Translations under genes and position numbers: made by a program | Notes under the pieces: model-generated | What the model was told of the DNA's origin: nothing | Databases searched by the model: none | What the model saw: only the letters and a program-made list of their open reading frames with translations | Assembly (NCBI RefSeq): GCF_018336935.1 | Contig: NZ_CP068771.1 | Location: 3,224,001-3,288,000, forward strand | DNA from: Serratia plymuthica | GTDB taxonomy: Bacteria; Pseudomonadota; Gammaproteobacteria; Enterobacterales; Enterobacteriaceae | DNA: 64,000 bases | Reading direction: 5' to 3' | Part shown: positions 1 to 9,085 of the stretch, piece by piece | How the letters are laid out: each line of letters starts with the position of its first letter | How positions within the stretch are numbered: position 1 is the stretch's first letter

Positions 1-576
1 CATCCTGCCACCTACCTGCAACATCATTTGCGCGGGCAGAAACAGGATTTTCACTGGCGGCTGGCTACGCCGGATCGCCTCGGCCGTGCCGGGATCGACA
101 AGATCGGCCTCGGCGCGCTGATTGGGCTTTCCAACAGTTGGCGCACCGACTGCTATATGCTGGCCGAACACCTGTTCTACCTGCAGCAAACTTACTGGCA
201 GAGCCGTTACTCAATTTCATTCCCACGTCTGCGCCCCTGCGCCGGCGGCATTGAGCCTGCATCAATCATGAGTGAACCGCAGTTAGTGCAGTTAATCTGC
301 GCCTTTCGCCTGTTTGCGCCTGACGTAGAGCTTTCTCTGTCTACACGCGAGTCGCCGTTCTTCCGTGATCATATGATCCCGGTGGCGATCAACAGCGTCA
401 GTGCCGGCTCCAAGACCCAGCCCGGCGGCTATGCCGACGATGTGCCGCCTGAACTGGAGCAGTTCGAACCGCACGATGGCCGCACACCGCAGCAGGTGTC
501 GCAGGCTATCAGCGCAGCCGGGTTGCAGCCGGTGTGGAAAGACTGGGACGGATATCTGGGGCGTAGCACGCAGTAA
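1..576 (+). CDS. thiH: 2-iminoacetate synthase ThiH, C-terminal part
   Basis: The open frame runs in from the left edge and encodes about 191 C-terminal residues; the family is about 377 residues. ThiH is a radical-SAM tyrosine lyase that makes dehydroglycine for the thiazole ring of thiamine, working with ThiG and ThiS. The SAM [4Fe-4S] CxxxCxxC motif lies upstream of the window. Visible family blocks are LGRAGIDKIGLGALIGL, the ISFPRLRPC stretch and the terminal KDWDGYLGR. It should be the last gene of a thiamine operon transcribed towards rpoC, as in E. coli. No terminator was recognised after its stop. Identity is by recognition of the conserved C-terminus, not by a search. Confidence 0.95.
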   Translation, partial: HPATYLQHHLRGQKQDFHWRLATPDRLGRAGIDKIGLGALIGLSNSWRTDCYMLAEHLFYLQQTYWQSRYSISFPRLRPCAGGIEPASIMSEPQLVQLICAFRLFAPDVELSLSTRESPFFRDHMIPVAINSVSAGSKTQPGGYADDVPPELEQFEPHDGRTPQQVSQAISAAGLQPVWKDWDGYLGRSTQ

Positions 577-898
577 TTTGCAATCTTTGCAGCGCGGTTG
601 GAAAAGCCATGGAAGCGCAGCGCAAAGCCTGCCAATGCTGCTGGTACGGGAAATCAACGCGGCTATAGTGGCGATGCTGGCTTCCGAACCCGGCACCAGC
701 CGGAGCCGCTATTTTCTCAACGGCTCTGCTTACCAACCCCCGGATCGCGCCGGATACCCTTCTGCGCGACTCCGGGACCTCTCAATGCCTGGCTCCTCCC
801 GCATGCATCTCGCCGATCTTTTGACAAACCAAACTGGTTGGACCACATTTAAAGTCTGATCGCTGAAGCCGGTCTGATAACTCTGCGAGATAACCACT
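577..898. other. Intergenic gap thiH to thioesterase gene
   Basis: This 322-base gap holds no convincing gene. An open frame crosses it in phase with a shadow of thiH; a short piece near 630-680 (LPMLLVREINAA) looks vaguely like the C-terminal part of a TetR-type repressor, so a decayed regulator is possible but unproven. The right end carries the promoter and palindrome described separately. Confidence 0.4.
821..851 (+). promoter_or_regulatory. Candidate promoter with AACCA-N3-TGGTT operator
   Basis: A perfect -35 hexamer TTGACA lies at 821-826. It abuts a 13-base inverted repeat, AACCA-AAC-TGGTT (827-839), and a weak AT-rich -10 (about 845-851) follows at 17-19 bases. The palindrome would fill the promoter spacer, which is typical of repression by a TetR-like dimer. 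The start codon of the thioesterase gene is about 50 bases downstream. This is inferred from sequence only. Confidence 0.35.
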
Positions 899-1384
899 AT
901 GAATCTGTACCTGCGACTGATCTGGGTTTTACTCTCATCGTACTGGAAGCCACGCATGTCGATGGATGCTTTGACCAACCAACTGGCGACCCGGGTGTGG
1001 CTGAATGATATCGACCTCAATTTGCATATGAACAACGGCCGCTACATGACGGTATGCGACCTGAATCGGGTCGATTTGTTTATCCGCACCGGCCTGATGG
1101 CATTGATGCTTAAACGGCACTGGTCGCCGATCATCAGCCAGCACACCATGGATTACAAAAAGGCGTTGCAACCCTTCCAGCGCTATCAGGTCAGCATGAG
1201 CATTACCCATTGGGACGAACGCTATTTCTATGCCACCCACACCTTCAGCATTGGAGATCGGATCGTCGCTCAGGGTACCTCGCGGGCGGTGATTTTAGGG
1301 CGGGAAGGTGTGGTCGCGCCGGACGTGGTGGTAGCCAGCGTTCGGCAATACCAGCAACGTCGCAGTGATGCCGTGATGCCGTGA
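899..1384 (+). CDS. Hotdog-fold acyl-CoA thioesterase-like protein
   Basis: This 161-residue protein belongs to the 4HBT/THEM6-like thioesterases. The motif NDIDLNLHMNNGRYM (about residues 35-49) matches the D-x-x-x-HMNN-x-x-Y signature of the family, and the length fits one hotdog domain. A short hydrophobic N-terminus (residues 4-16) could attach it to the inner membrane. The substrate cannot be read from the sequence; long-chain acyl-CoA is the family default. It stands alone between thiH and the signalling module and has its own terminator at 1426-1467. The upstream palindrome suggests repressor control. Confidence 0.75.
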   Translation: MNLYLRLIWVLLSSYWKPRMSMDALTNQLATRVWLNDIDLNLHMNNGRYMTVCDLNRVDLFIRTGLMALMLKRHWSPIISQHTMDYKKALQPFQRYQVSMSITHWDERYFYATHTFSIGDRIVAQGTSRAVILGREGVVAPDVVVASVRQYQQRRSDAVMP

Positions 1385-1425
1385 TGTTATAAGGGCCCCT
1401 GGTGTTGGCCATGTATCTTTTTCGC

Positions 1426-1467
1426 TGCCTGCACCCGGTTTGAAAGCGGGTGCAGGCAACTTATTTT
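1426..1467 (+). terminator. Rho-independent terminator after the thioesterase gene
   Basis: A 12-bp perfect stem, TGCCTGCACCCG (1426-1437) with CGGGTGCAGGCA (1447-1458), closes a 9-base loop. It is followed by the T-rich tract ACTTATTTT. Confidence 0.85.
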
Positions 1468-1550
1468 GTGAGACTGGCACCCCCCCTAGGAACGCAAATC
1501 ACACATATGGATGCTAATTAATCATATCGGCGGTAAAATGTGAATGTCTT

Positions 1551-1643
1551 TTGAGTGTCTTTTTAAATTAAATTGAGTTGCTTTTGAGTTTACTCAAGAA
1601 AATCAAATGGATATAGCAACAGCCATTCTGACTCATCTATAAT
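1551..1643 (+). promoter_or_regulatory. Phased TTGAGT repeats and promoter of the response regulator gene
   Basis: The hexamer TTGAGT occurs at 1551, 1573 and 1584, i.e. at 22- and 11-base steps, the same face of the helix. The third copy forms the perfect inverted repeat TTGAGT-TT-ACTCAA (1584-1597). A consensus -10 TATAAT sits at 1638-1643 with a poor -35 (AGCAAC), as expected of an activated promoter. The surrounding DNA is AT-rich. The array could be the binding site of the adjacent response regulator, but that is inference. Confidence 0.4.
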
Positions 1644-1708
1644 CGAGCCAGCAGACAGCCTCGGGACAGCAAATGCTCGTGGTCAACATCAGAAAAATCG
1701 AGGTGATC

Positions 1709-2488
1709 ATGAAAAAAACGCCAAATTACGCAGAGGCAATCAGTACCTTGCTGACCCAGAAAGGGGTTGGCGACAGAAAGCACGCATCAACCATGGCGAG
1801 CATACTGAACCTCCAATACAACAGCGCCAAGCAGAAGCTGGACGGTAAAAGAGGCATCACTCTCGACGAGGTAAAAAAGGTATTTCAATACTTCAACGAA
1901 TCGTTTCAAGGGCGCAGAACCCATAACTGCGTCTTTATCATGAACAGCATACATAAGCGGTGCAATATTGAGGTTGACGACAAACCGGTGGATAACATTG
2001 AGGATGCGGAAACCTATGCGTTCAGGAAAGACGATCTTTTTATCATTAACACCGGAAGAGATAAAAGCGCGGGCGCAGAGCTGTATAAAGTCAGAAAAAT
2101 AGACTTTCTGCCGGCGCCAAGGATAGCCATACTCGACAACGATCAAGACATCCTGGAATTGCTGAAGAAAATCACCACCCGTTATGGGATTGAAACAGAT
2201 ACCTTCCCAACGGCGGCGGCGATCATCGATGCCCTGGAGCAGCACGCCTACGAGGCCTTTATCCTTGATTGGTTGTTAGACTTCGGCGAGACGTCCGAAA
2301 AGGTGGTAGAAAAGATAAAAGACCAGGCAGACACCCCTGCGCAGATCATCATCCTGACCGGCCAGTTAAACCACTATGAGAAAAACATAGGCGATATGAT
2401 ATTAAACTACGACGTGCACTTGGTTGAGAAGCCGGCCAAGCCGCTGATTATCTCTTCGCTGCTGCTTTCTCATTTATTTTTCAACTGA
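1709..2488 (+). CDS. Response regulator with N-terminal HTH-like (BetR-type) region and C-terminal receiver domain
   Basis: This 259-residue protein has unusual domain order. Residues 5-75 form a small helical region with a conserved-looking IL-NLQYNSAKQKLDGKRGITLDEV stretch, resembling the BetR HTH-like domain found in some response regulators. The receiver domain occupies about residues 137-259. Receiver hallmarks are present: acidic pair D143/D145 (ILDNDQD), phosphoacceptor D187 (FILDW), T217 (ILTG) and K241 (VEKP). ATG 1709 was chosen because GAGGTG stands just before it; an in-frame ATG at 1673 would add 12 residues but lacks a good ribosome site. The gene converges on the kinase gene and overlaps it by 15 bases. 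It is likely a phospho-regulated DNA-binding partner of that kinase; target genes are unknown. Confidence 0.75.
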   Translation: MKKTPNYAEAISTLLTQKGVGDRKHASTMASILNLQYNSAKQKLDGKRGITLDEVKKVFQYFNESFQGRRTHNCVFIMNSIHKRCNIEVDDKPVDNIEDAETYAFRKDDLFIINTGRDKSAGAELYKVRKIDFLPAPRIAILDNDQDILELLKKITTRYGIETDTFPTAAAIIDALEQHAYEAFILDWLLDFGETSEKVVEKIKDQADTPAQIIILTGQLNHYEKNIGDMILNYDVHLVEKPAKPLIISSLLLSHLFFN

Positions 2489-3748
2489 TTTTATTGGCAG
2501 GCAAATGAGGAATGACGACCCTTTGCCCTCGGCTGATTTCACCCTGATGGTGCCTTTCATCCTGGTTACATAGTTCTTTATAATGGTTAGCCCCAGGCCC
2601 AGCCCCTGCCGCGTCTCCCTTTCCAATCCCTGATTGAATGCCTTATATAATCTATCGATATTCTTCACGTTAAAGCCGATGCCGTTATCCTTCACCAGAA
2701 GATAAAGACGGCTATTGCAGACTTTCACATTCACGATAACCAGGCCGCAATGCGTATATTTATCGGCATTGCCCAGCAGGTTGACGAGTATTCGATAGAG
2801 TTTGTACTTATCGGAATGGATTTTCCCTGCATAAGACGAATGCCGGATAATAAATTGATTGCGGCCTTCCCCGCTCACTGCGGCGACGGCATCGTCAACC
2901 ACCTCATTGAGTGAAAACAGGGAATCATTTACCTTTATCTCCCCCATTTCAAGCCGCGAGTAATCCATCACCTCACGCGTTTGCTCCGCAATTTTATTGC
3001 CATGGTGCGAGATGAGCCTGGCCTCTTTCTTCAACTCCTCCTGAACCAGCTCGTGCTCCATGATGTCTGCCGCAATCACGATAGCCTGCGTTGAGCCGGC
3101 GATCTCATGGTAGATGGAAGAAATAAATATGTTCTTATTCTTAACTATCTCCTTCAGTGAAAACGCATTCTTCAAGATAAGGAACATCATCAAGAAAATC
3201 AGCACCAGCGAGAACATGGCAAATAGCTCGGCTTTACCTGAATTGTCTTTGATGATGTCTTTAACCTCGGTGAAATTCCTTATCTGTATTTTGTAAATCA
3301 TCTCTTGAATATCGACCAGGGTGATTTCCATTTCATCCATAAAGGAGAGTATATCGGCTCTGGTTTTGGTGCCATTACGCAGTTCGACGCCAAGTTGATC
3401 CAGCTCGGCATACTGACGCTTCAAAACCGCCACCGTTTTTATAAATTCATCGTCATAATAAAAAGAGTCGCTGAACGTAGAACGGCCTTCAATGATGGCA
3501 ATCTTCGAGGCAAATATTTTCTTCTTGAGCATAAAACCATCGTAGTTATCCTCGTCGCCCAGCAGCAGTGCGGTTCTCGTCCGTTCGAAGGATAAAAAGA
3601 GAATTTCAGCAACGGAGTAGTTATCGAGGTTAGGTTCAATCTGCTTGTATCGATCTTTCACATTGCCGAAATTTACGGCAATCAATAAAATCAACAACAC
3701 CAGCACCGCAACCAGGGTGATAAGGGTCCCGAGAAATTTCTTGCTCAT
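2474..3748 (-). CDS. Membrane sensor histidine kinase with atypical H-box
   Basis: The 424-residue protein has a membrane anchor (about 5-26), a periplasmic domain of about 150 residues, a second membrane helix (about 175-193), and a cytoplasmic HisKA/HATPase core. ATP-binding boxes are intact: N box NLLGNADKYT (323-332), G1 DNGIGF (354-359) and G2 GLGLGLTI (382-389). H214 is the phosphorylation site, but the H-box reads HEIAGSTQAI: the usual R-x-P following HE is missing, and position +4 is Gly rather than the Thr/Asn linked to phosphatase activity. The start lies one base after the stop of the upstream periplasmic gene, so the two are probably translationally coupled. Its natural partner is the convergent response regulator. 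The ligand is unknown, probably sensed through the periplasmic protein. Confidence 0.85.
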   Translation of the reverse strand: MSKKFLGTLITLVAVLVLLILLIAVNFGNVKDRYKQIEPNLDNYSVAEILFLSFERTRTALLLGDEDNYDGFMLKKKIFASKIAIIEGRSTFSDSFYYDDEFIKTVAVLKRQYAELDQLGVELRNGTKTRADILSFMDEMEITLVDIQEMIYKIQIRNFTEVKDIIKDNSGKAELFAMFSLVLIFLMMFLILKNAFSLKEIVKNKNIFISSIYHEIAGSTQAIVIAADIMEHELVQEELKKEARLISHHGNKIAEQTREVMDYSRLEMGEIKVNDSLFSLNEVVDDAVAAVSGEGRNQFIIRHSSYAGKIHSDKYKLYRILVNLLGNADKYTHCGLVIVNVKVCNSRLYLLVKDNGIGFNVKNIDRLYKAFNQGLERETRQGLGLGLTIIKNYVTRMKGTIRVKSAEGKGSSFLICLPIKSVEK

Positions 3749-3749
3749 T

Positions 3750-4217
3750 TCACTTAACCTCTAGCATTTTTATTTGCCAAACGGTTTTTGCGTTTACATC
3801 TATATTGTTCAGCTCAGGGTAGCTATCGCGAGGGTAGATAATCGCAAAAGGCCCCAACTGCGCAACATCCATGAGCTCACCATTTTTCTTATAAGCGATA
3901 ATGACTTTATATTTATCCAACTCGGCGGCAGGCATTGAATATGAATAATCATCCCAGGCAAAAGCGCGAACCTTGCTTCCTGTCAGGCCATATACCTTTG
4001 CCAGCGCGCTAAACTCAACGCCGGTAAAAACGGCCTCGGGTGTGAAATTGGTCGAGGTTTTAATCGAAGAGGATGGCATCGCCTCTAACGCCTGCAGCGT
4101 AATTTTGACCTTCTCGCCATCGCTCTTTTTAAGATAAAAATAATCAACGCCCGCATAAAGCGGAGCGCTAAACAGGGAAATCAGAAATAATGCGGCTATC
4201 AGTCCTTTGATTTTCAT
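3750..4217 (-). CDS. Exported protein of the oxidoreductase molybdopterin-binding fold, lacking cysteine
   Basis: This is a 155-residue protein with a clear signal peptide (K-rich N-terminus, hydrophobic core, cleavage likely after LYA at residue 22). The mature part resembles the short stand-alone sulfite-oxidase-type molybdopterin-binding domains: TGVEFSALAKVYGL, AFAWDDYSYSMP, LGPFAIIYPRDSYPEL and a terminal VWQIKMLEV. The protein contains no cysteine, so the Mo-ligating Cys of true sulfite-oxidase-family enzymes is absent and catalysis is unlikely. It starts by a TAATG overlap with the GNAT gene and ends one base before the kinase gene. A role as periplasmic ligand-binding accessory of the kinase is inferred from this coupling. 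Confidence 0.65.
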   Translation of the reverse strand: MKIKGLIAALFLISLFSAPLYAGVDYFYLKKSDGEKVKITLQALEAMPSSSIKTSTNFTPEAVFTGVEFSALAKVYGLTGSKVRAFAWDDYSYSMPAAELDKYKVIIAYKKNGELMDVAQLGPFAIIYPRDSYPELNNIDVNAKTVWQIKMLEVK

Positions 4218-4663
4218 TATTTATCACCTTTAGGCTTAACCAGTTCCGCCTGACCAAATTCATCCTTGCCAACGGTAACCCAGCCACGCCGCTGATAAAA
4301 CGCCTCAGCCCTGGAGCCCGGATCGGTGGTGAGGTGGATCTCTGCGGCACCATTCTCGAACAACCATGCCGTTACGGCATCCAGTAAAGCGGAACCTATA
4401 CCTTTCGCCTGATACTCCGGCTTCACAAACAGCCCGCCGATCAATGGTTCGGGAATAAAGAGGCCGAAACCGACGCCGGCGTAATCTTCACCGCATTTGC
4501 AAATCCAGCCTCCGCCCTGGTTGATATCATCCAGCACCTGAGTTCTTTGAAGATATTGGATCTGGTGAGGATGAAGCGGGTTCTCTTCGACGGAAAATCT
4601 GATTTCATACAGGTAAGGCAAGTGTTTTGCGGTCAGTTTTTCGAAGGTGATCAGGCTGTCCAT
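4217..4663 (-). CDS. GNAT family N-acetyltransferase
   Basis: A 148-residue single-domain acetyltransferase. Motif A for acetyl-CoA binding is visible as VKPEYQAKGIGSALLDAV (about residues 75-92), followed by the terminal AEAFYQRRGWVTVG block usual in GNAT proteins. ATG 4663 was chosen on family length, with AAGGA ten bases upstream; in-frame ATGs at 4726 and 4708 would add an atypical extension. Its stop overlaps the next start (TAATG), so it heads a three-gene minus-strand operon with the exported protein and the kinase. The substrate is unknown, and its link to the signalling genes may be only transcriptional. Confidence 0.7.
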   Translation of the reverse strand: MDSLITFEKLTAKHLPYLYEIRFSVEENPLHPHQIQYLQRTQVLDDINQGGGWICKCGEDYAGVGFGLFIPEPLIGGLFVKPEYQAKGIGSALLDAVTAWLFENGAAEIHLTTDPGSRAEAFYQRRGWVTVGKDEFGQAELVKPKGDK

Positions 4664-4757
4664 ATCTGTACAATCCTTGGTTGTAATAGCGCGGGCGATT
4701 TTTGCCATTATCGCGGGTTTATTCATAGTAGCAAAGATTACTCCTGCTGAAGCGGGC

Positions 4758-4785
4758 AAAAAAAAACCGCCCCAAAGGAGCGGTT
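4758..4785 (-). terminator. Terminator of the rplJL-rpoBC operon
   Basis: Read on minus, the stem AACCGC...GCGGTT (4785-4765, with inner CC/GG pairs) is followed by nine or ten T residues. It lies about 50 bases after the rpoC stop. Confidence 0.85.
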
Positions 4786-4796
4786 TATCTGGAAAG

Positions 4797-4814
4797 GGGC
4801 CGGTATACCGGCCC
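4797..4814. other. Perfect 18-base palindrome after rpoC
   Basis: GGGCCGGTATACCGGCCC is a perfect palindrome between the rpoC stop and the terminator. As RNA it would make a second GC-rich hairpin, perhaps stabilising the 3' end or acting as a back-up terminator stem; it has no T-tract of its own. Confidence 0.5.
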
Positions 4815-4831
4815 TCAGGGGATATCAACGA

Positions 4832-7800
4832 TTACTCGTCGTTACCGCCCAGGTTCCCTGCGTTCAGCAATTCAGCCAGGTTAGCTGTCGCTTCTTCCGC
4901 GCTTACCTGCGGAACAACCGGCACTTCGCCCTGCGCTTTACGGCGCATACGATCCTGATGATAAGCGTAACCGGTACCGGCTGGGATCAGACGGCCCACG
5001 ATGACGTTCTCTTTCAGGCCGCGCAGTTCATCACGCTTACCGGCAACAGCCGCTTCGGTCAGAACGCGCGTCGTTTCCTGGAACGATGCTGCGGAGATGA
5101 AGGACTCGGTCGCCAAGGAAGCCTTGGTGATACCCAGCAGGTCGCGTGAGAAGGTTGCCTCGATTTTACCTTCAGCAGCAAGCTGACGGTTGGCAATCTT
5201 AACGCGAGACACTTCAGCCTGCTCGCCTTCCAGGAACTCGGTGCTGCCAGCGCTAACGATGGTGCCTTTACGCAGCATCTGACGAACGATAACTTCGATG
5301 TGTTTATCGTTAATCTTAACGCCTTGCAGACGGTAAACTTCCTGCACTTCGTTGGTGATGTAGCGGGTAACCGCATGCACACCACGCAGACGCAGAATGT
5401 CGTGCGGAGACTCTGGGCCGTCAGAAACAACGTCGCCACGTTCCACAATTTCGCCTTCAAACACGTTGAGCTGACGCCATTTCGGAATCATCTCTTCGTA
5501 AGCGTCGCTGCCGTCCAGCGGAGAGATTACCAGGCGACGTTTGCCTTTGGTCTCTTTACCGAACGAGATAATCCCGCTGATTTCAGCCAGGATAGCCGGT
5601 TCTTTCGGACGACGTGCTTCGAACAGATCCGCAACGCGTGGCAGACCACCGGTAATATCCTTGGTACCGCCGGATTCCTGAGGAATACGCGCCAGGGTAT
5701 CACCCGCACCGATCTGAATGCCGTCTTCCAACTGCACAATCGCTTTACCTGGCAGGAAGTATTGAGCAGGCATATCAGTACCTGGGATCAATACGTCGTC
5801 GCCTTTGGCATCAACGATTTTCAGTGCCGGACGCAGGTCTTTACCGCTACCGGTACGCTCTGCGCTGTCCAGTACGACCAGAGAAGACAAACCGGTCAGT
5901 TCGTCGGTCTGGCGGGTAATGGTCTGGCCGTCAACCATATCAGCGAAGCGGATGAAACCACTCACTTCGGTGATAACTGGCATGGTGTGCGGATCCCAGT
6001 TAGCAACGGTTTCGCCGCCGTTAACTTCTGCACCGTCACCTTTGCCCATCACGGCGCCGTAAGGCACTTTGTAGCTTTCTTTGGTACGACCGAATTCGTC
6101 GATCAGCTTCAGCTCGGTGTTACGAGAGGTAATCACCAGCTTGCCTGCGGCGTTCATAACGAACTTCACATTGCTCAGCTTCAGCGTACCCTTGTTTTTC
6201 ACCTGGATGCTGGATTCAGCAGCCGCACGAGATGCCGCACCACCGATGTGGAACGTACGCATCGTCAGCTGTGTACCCGGCTCACCGATTGACTGTGCCG
6301 CGATAACGCCGATAGCTTCGCCTTTGTTGATGATGTGACCACGTGCCAGGTCGCGACCATAGCAGTTTGCACACACACCAAAGTCGGTTTCACAGCTAAC
6401 TACAGAGCGGACTTTAACGCTGTCGACAGAGTTCTCTTCCAACAGGTCACAGGTCTTCTCATGCAACAGCGTGTTGCGTGGAACCAGAATGTCCGCCGTA
6501 CCCGGCTTGATGACATCTTCTGCAGTCACACGACCCAGAACGCGTTCACGCAGTGGCTCTTTAACGTCGCCACCTTCGATAACCGGGGTCATCGTGATGC
6601 CGTTGTGAGTGCCACAGTCGTCTTCGGTAACCACCAGATCCTGCGCCACGTCAACCAGACGACGGGTCAGATAACCGGAGTTAGCCGTTTTCAGTGCGGT
6701 ATCCGCCAAACCTTTACGAGCACCGTGAGTGGAGATGAAGTACTGGAGTACGTTCAGACCTTCACGGAAGTTCGCGGTGATTGGCGTTTCGATGATGGAG
6801 CCGTCCGGCTTCGCCATCAGGCCACGCATACCGGCCAGCTGACGAATCTGAGCGGCGGAACCACGCGCACCGGAGTCGGCCATCATAAAGATGCTGTTGA
6901 AGGAAACTTGTTGTTCCACAACGCCGTCACGGTTAACCACGTCTTCAACCGACAGGTTTTCCATCATCGCTTTAGCAACGCGTTCGTTTGCCGCAGCCCA
7001 GATATCGATCACTTTGTTGTAACGTTCGCCGGCGGTTACCAGACCAGATTGGAACTGCTCCTGGATCTCGGCAACTTCGGTTTCCGCTTCTTCGATGATC
7101 TCCGCTTTCTTGGCTGGGATAACCATGTCATCGATACCTACTGAAGCACCTGAACGGGCTGCATAGGCAAAACCGGTGTACATGATCTGGTCAGCAAAGA
7201 TAACGGTCGGCTTCAGGCCCAGGATGCGATAACAGGTGTTCAGCATCTTGGAGATCGCTTTCTTGCCCAAAGGCTGGTTAACGATCGAGTACGGCAGACC
7301 TTTTGGCACGATCATCCACAGGATGGCGCGGCCAACGGTAGTGTCGATGATCGAAGTCTGGTGTACAGACTCACCTTCGGTGTTTTTGATCTCTTCAGTG
7401 ATACGCACTTTGACACGCGCATGCAGAGAGGCCAGACCGGCGCGGTAAATACGCTCAGCTTCTTTCGGGCCGCTCAGCACCATGCCTTCGCCTTTGGCGT
7501 TAACACAGTCACGGGTCATGTAGTACAGACCCAGTACAACGTCCTGAGAAGGAACGATGATTGGCTCGCCGTTCGCAGGTGACAGGATGTTGTTGGTAGA
7601 CATCATCAACGCACGCGCTTCCAGCTGGGCTTCCAGCGTCAGCGGTACGTGTACAGCCATTTGGTCACCGTCGAAGTCGGCGTTGTATGCCGCACAAACC
7701 AGCGGGTGCAGTTGGATTGCCTTGCCTTCGATCAGAACCGGTTCAAATGCCTGGATACCCAAACGGTGCAGGGTTGGTGCACGGTTCAGCAGTACCGGGT

Positions 7801-9055
7801 GTTCGCGGATAACTTCGTCGAGGATGTCCCAAACGACAGCTTCTTCGCGCTCAACCATTTTCTTGGCGGCTTTGATGGTGGTGGCCAGGCCACGCAGTTC
7901 CAGCTTGCCGTAGATGAACGGTTTGAACAGCTCCAGCGCCATTTTCTTAGGCAGACCGCACTGATGCAGACGCAGGTATGGACCTACGGTGATTACAGAA
8001 CGACCGGAGTAGTCAACACGTTTACCCAACAGGTTCTGACGGAAACGACCCTGCTTACCTTTGATCATATCGGCCAAAGATTTCAGAGGACGTTTGTTGG
8101 AACCGGTGATCGCACGACCGCGACGGCCGTTATCCAACAGGGCATCTACCGCTTCTTGCAGCATACGCTTTTCGTTGCGCACGATGATGTCAGGCGCGGC
8201 CAGATCCAGCAGGCGTTTCAGACGGTTGTTACGGTTGATAACGCGGCGATACAGATCGTTCAGATCTGAAGTCGCGAAACGACCACCATCCAGCGGAACC
8301 AGCGGACGCAGATCCGGCGGCAGTACCGGCAGCACGGTCAGGATCATCCACTCTGGCTTGTTGCCAGACTGCACGAACGCTTCCAGCAGCTTGATACGCT
8401 TGGTCAGCTTCTTGCGCTTGGTTTCGGAGTTGGTTTCGTTCAGCTCTTCACGCAGCTGTTCGCATTCCGCTTCCAGATCCATGTTTTTCAACAGGGCCTG
8501 AATGGCTTCCGCACCCATCTTGGCGTCGAATTCGTCACCGAACTCTTCCAGCGCATCCAGATACTGCTCTTCAGTCAGGATCTGACGACGCTCGAGGTTG
8601 GTCATACCGCCTTCAACAACCACATAGGATTCGAAGTACAGTACGCGTTCGATGTCACGCAGCGGCATATCCAGCAGCAAACCGATGCGCGAAGGCAGCG
8701 ATTTCAGGAACCAGATATGTGCAGTCGGTGATGCCAGCTCGATGTGGCCCATACGCTCACGGCGCACTTTGGTCTGGGTCACTTCAACGCCGCACTTCTC
8801 ACAGATCACGCCGCGGTGTTTTAAGCGCTTGTACTTACCGCACAGGCACTCATAGTCTTTTACCGGCCCAAAGATACGGGCGCAGAAAAGGCCGTCACGT
8901 TCTGGTTTGAACGTACGGTAGTTAATGGTTTCCGGCTTCTTAACTTCACCGAACGACCACGAACGGATCATATCTGGCGATGCCAGAGCAATCTTGATCG
9001 CATCAAACTCTTCGGTCTTAGTTTGCGCTTTCAGAAACTTCAATAAGTCTTTCAC
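4832..9055 (-). CDS. rpoC: RNA polymerase subunit beta'
   Basis: RpoC is the catalytic large subunit of RNA polymerase. From GTG 9055 it has 1407 residues, the same as E. coli; the frame stays open upstream but CAGGAG stands seven bases before this GTG and the protein begins [17 protein letters not shown] as expected. The N-terminal zinc ribbon is [19 protein letters not shown] (about 70-88), the active-site motif NADFDGD lies near 458-464 with its three Mg-binding Asp, and a second cysteine cluster is in [11 protein letters not shown]. The trigger-loop region ([11 protein letters not shown]) is intact. It is the last gene of the rplJL-rpoBC operon, 118 bases after rpoB, with its own terminator at 4758-4785. 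Confidence 0.99.
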   Translation of the reverse strand: MKDLLKFLKAQTKTEEFDAIKIALASPDMIRSWSFGEVKKPETINYRTFKPERDGLFCARIFGPVKDYECLCGKYKRLKHRGVICEKCGVEVTQTKVRRERMGHIELASPTAHIWFLKSLPSRIGLLLDMPLRDIERVLYFESYVVVEGGMTNLERRQILTEEQYLDALEEFGDEFDAKMGAEAIQALLKNMDLEAECEQLREELNETNSETKRKKLTKRIKLLEAFVQSGNKPEWMILTVLPVLPPDLRPLVPLDGGRFATSDLNDLYRRVINRNNRLKRLLDLAAPDIIVRNEKRMLQEAVDALLDNGRRGRAITGSNKRPLKSLADMIKGKQGRFRQNLLGKRVDYSGRSVITVGPYLRLHQCGLPKKMALELFKPFIYGKLELRGLATTIKAAKKMVEREEAVVWDILDEVIREHPVLLNRAPTLHRLGIQAFEPVLIEGKAIQLHPLVCAAYNADFDGDQMAVHVPLTLEAQLEARALMMSTNNILSPANGEPIIVPSQDVVLGLYYMTRDCVNAKGEGMVLSGPKEAERIYRAGLASLHARVKVRITEEIKNTEGESVHQTSIIDTTVGRAILWMIVPKGLPYSIVNQPLGKKAISKMLNTCYRILGLKPTVIFADQIMYTGFAYAARSGASVGIDDMVIPAKKAEIIEEAETEVAEIQEQFQSGLVTAGERYNKVIDIWAAANERVAKAMMENLSVEDVVNRDGVVEQQVSFNSIFMMADSGARGSAAQIRQLAGMRGLMAKPDGSIIETPITANFREGLNVLQYFISTHGARKGLADTALKTANSGYLTRRLVDVAQDLVVTEDDCGTHNGITMTPVIEGGDVKEPLRERVLGRVTAEDVIKPGTADILVPRNTLLHEKTCDLLEENSVDSVKVRSVVSCETDFGVCANCYGRDLARGHIINKGEAIGVIAAQSIGEPGTQLTMRTFHIGGAASRAAAESSIQVKNKGTLKLSNVKFVMNAAGKLVITSRNTELKLIDEFGRTKESYKVPYGAVMGKGDGAEVNGGETVANWDPHTMPVITEVSGFIRFADMVDGQTITRQTDELTGLSSLVVLDSAERTGSGKDLRPALKIVDAKGDDVLIPGTDMPAQYFLPGKAIVQLEDGIQIGAGDTLARIPQESGGTKDITGGLPRVADLFEARRPKEPAILAEISGIISFGKETKGKRRLVISPLDGSDAYEEMIPKWRQLNVFEGEIVERGDVVSDGPESPHDILRLRGVHAVTRYITNEVQEVYRLQGVKINDKHIEVIVRQMLRKGTIVSAGSTEFLEGEQAEVSRVKIANRQLAAEGKIEATFSRDLLGITKASLATESFISAASFQETTRVLTEAAVAGKRDELRGLKENVIVGRLIPAGTGYAYHQDRMRRKAQGEVPVVPQVSAEEATANLAELLNAGNLGGNDE

Positions 9056-9085
9056 GGATTGGCTCCTGTCGGAGTTAAACCTGTT

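Noticed and set aside
592..680. TetR-like fragment LPMLLVREINAA in the thiH-thioesterase gap
   Set aside because: Only about a dozen residues and no start or HTH; kept as a remark, not a gene.
5300..6292. Long plus-strand open frames opposite rpoC and rpoB (for example 5300-6292, 9993-11207, 11541-12449)
   Set aside because: They are antisense shadows of highly expressed genes with biased codons; no ribosome sites or family likeness.
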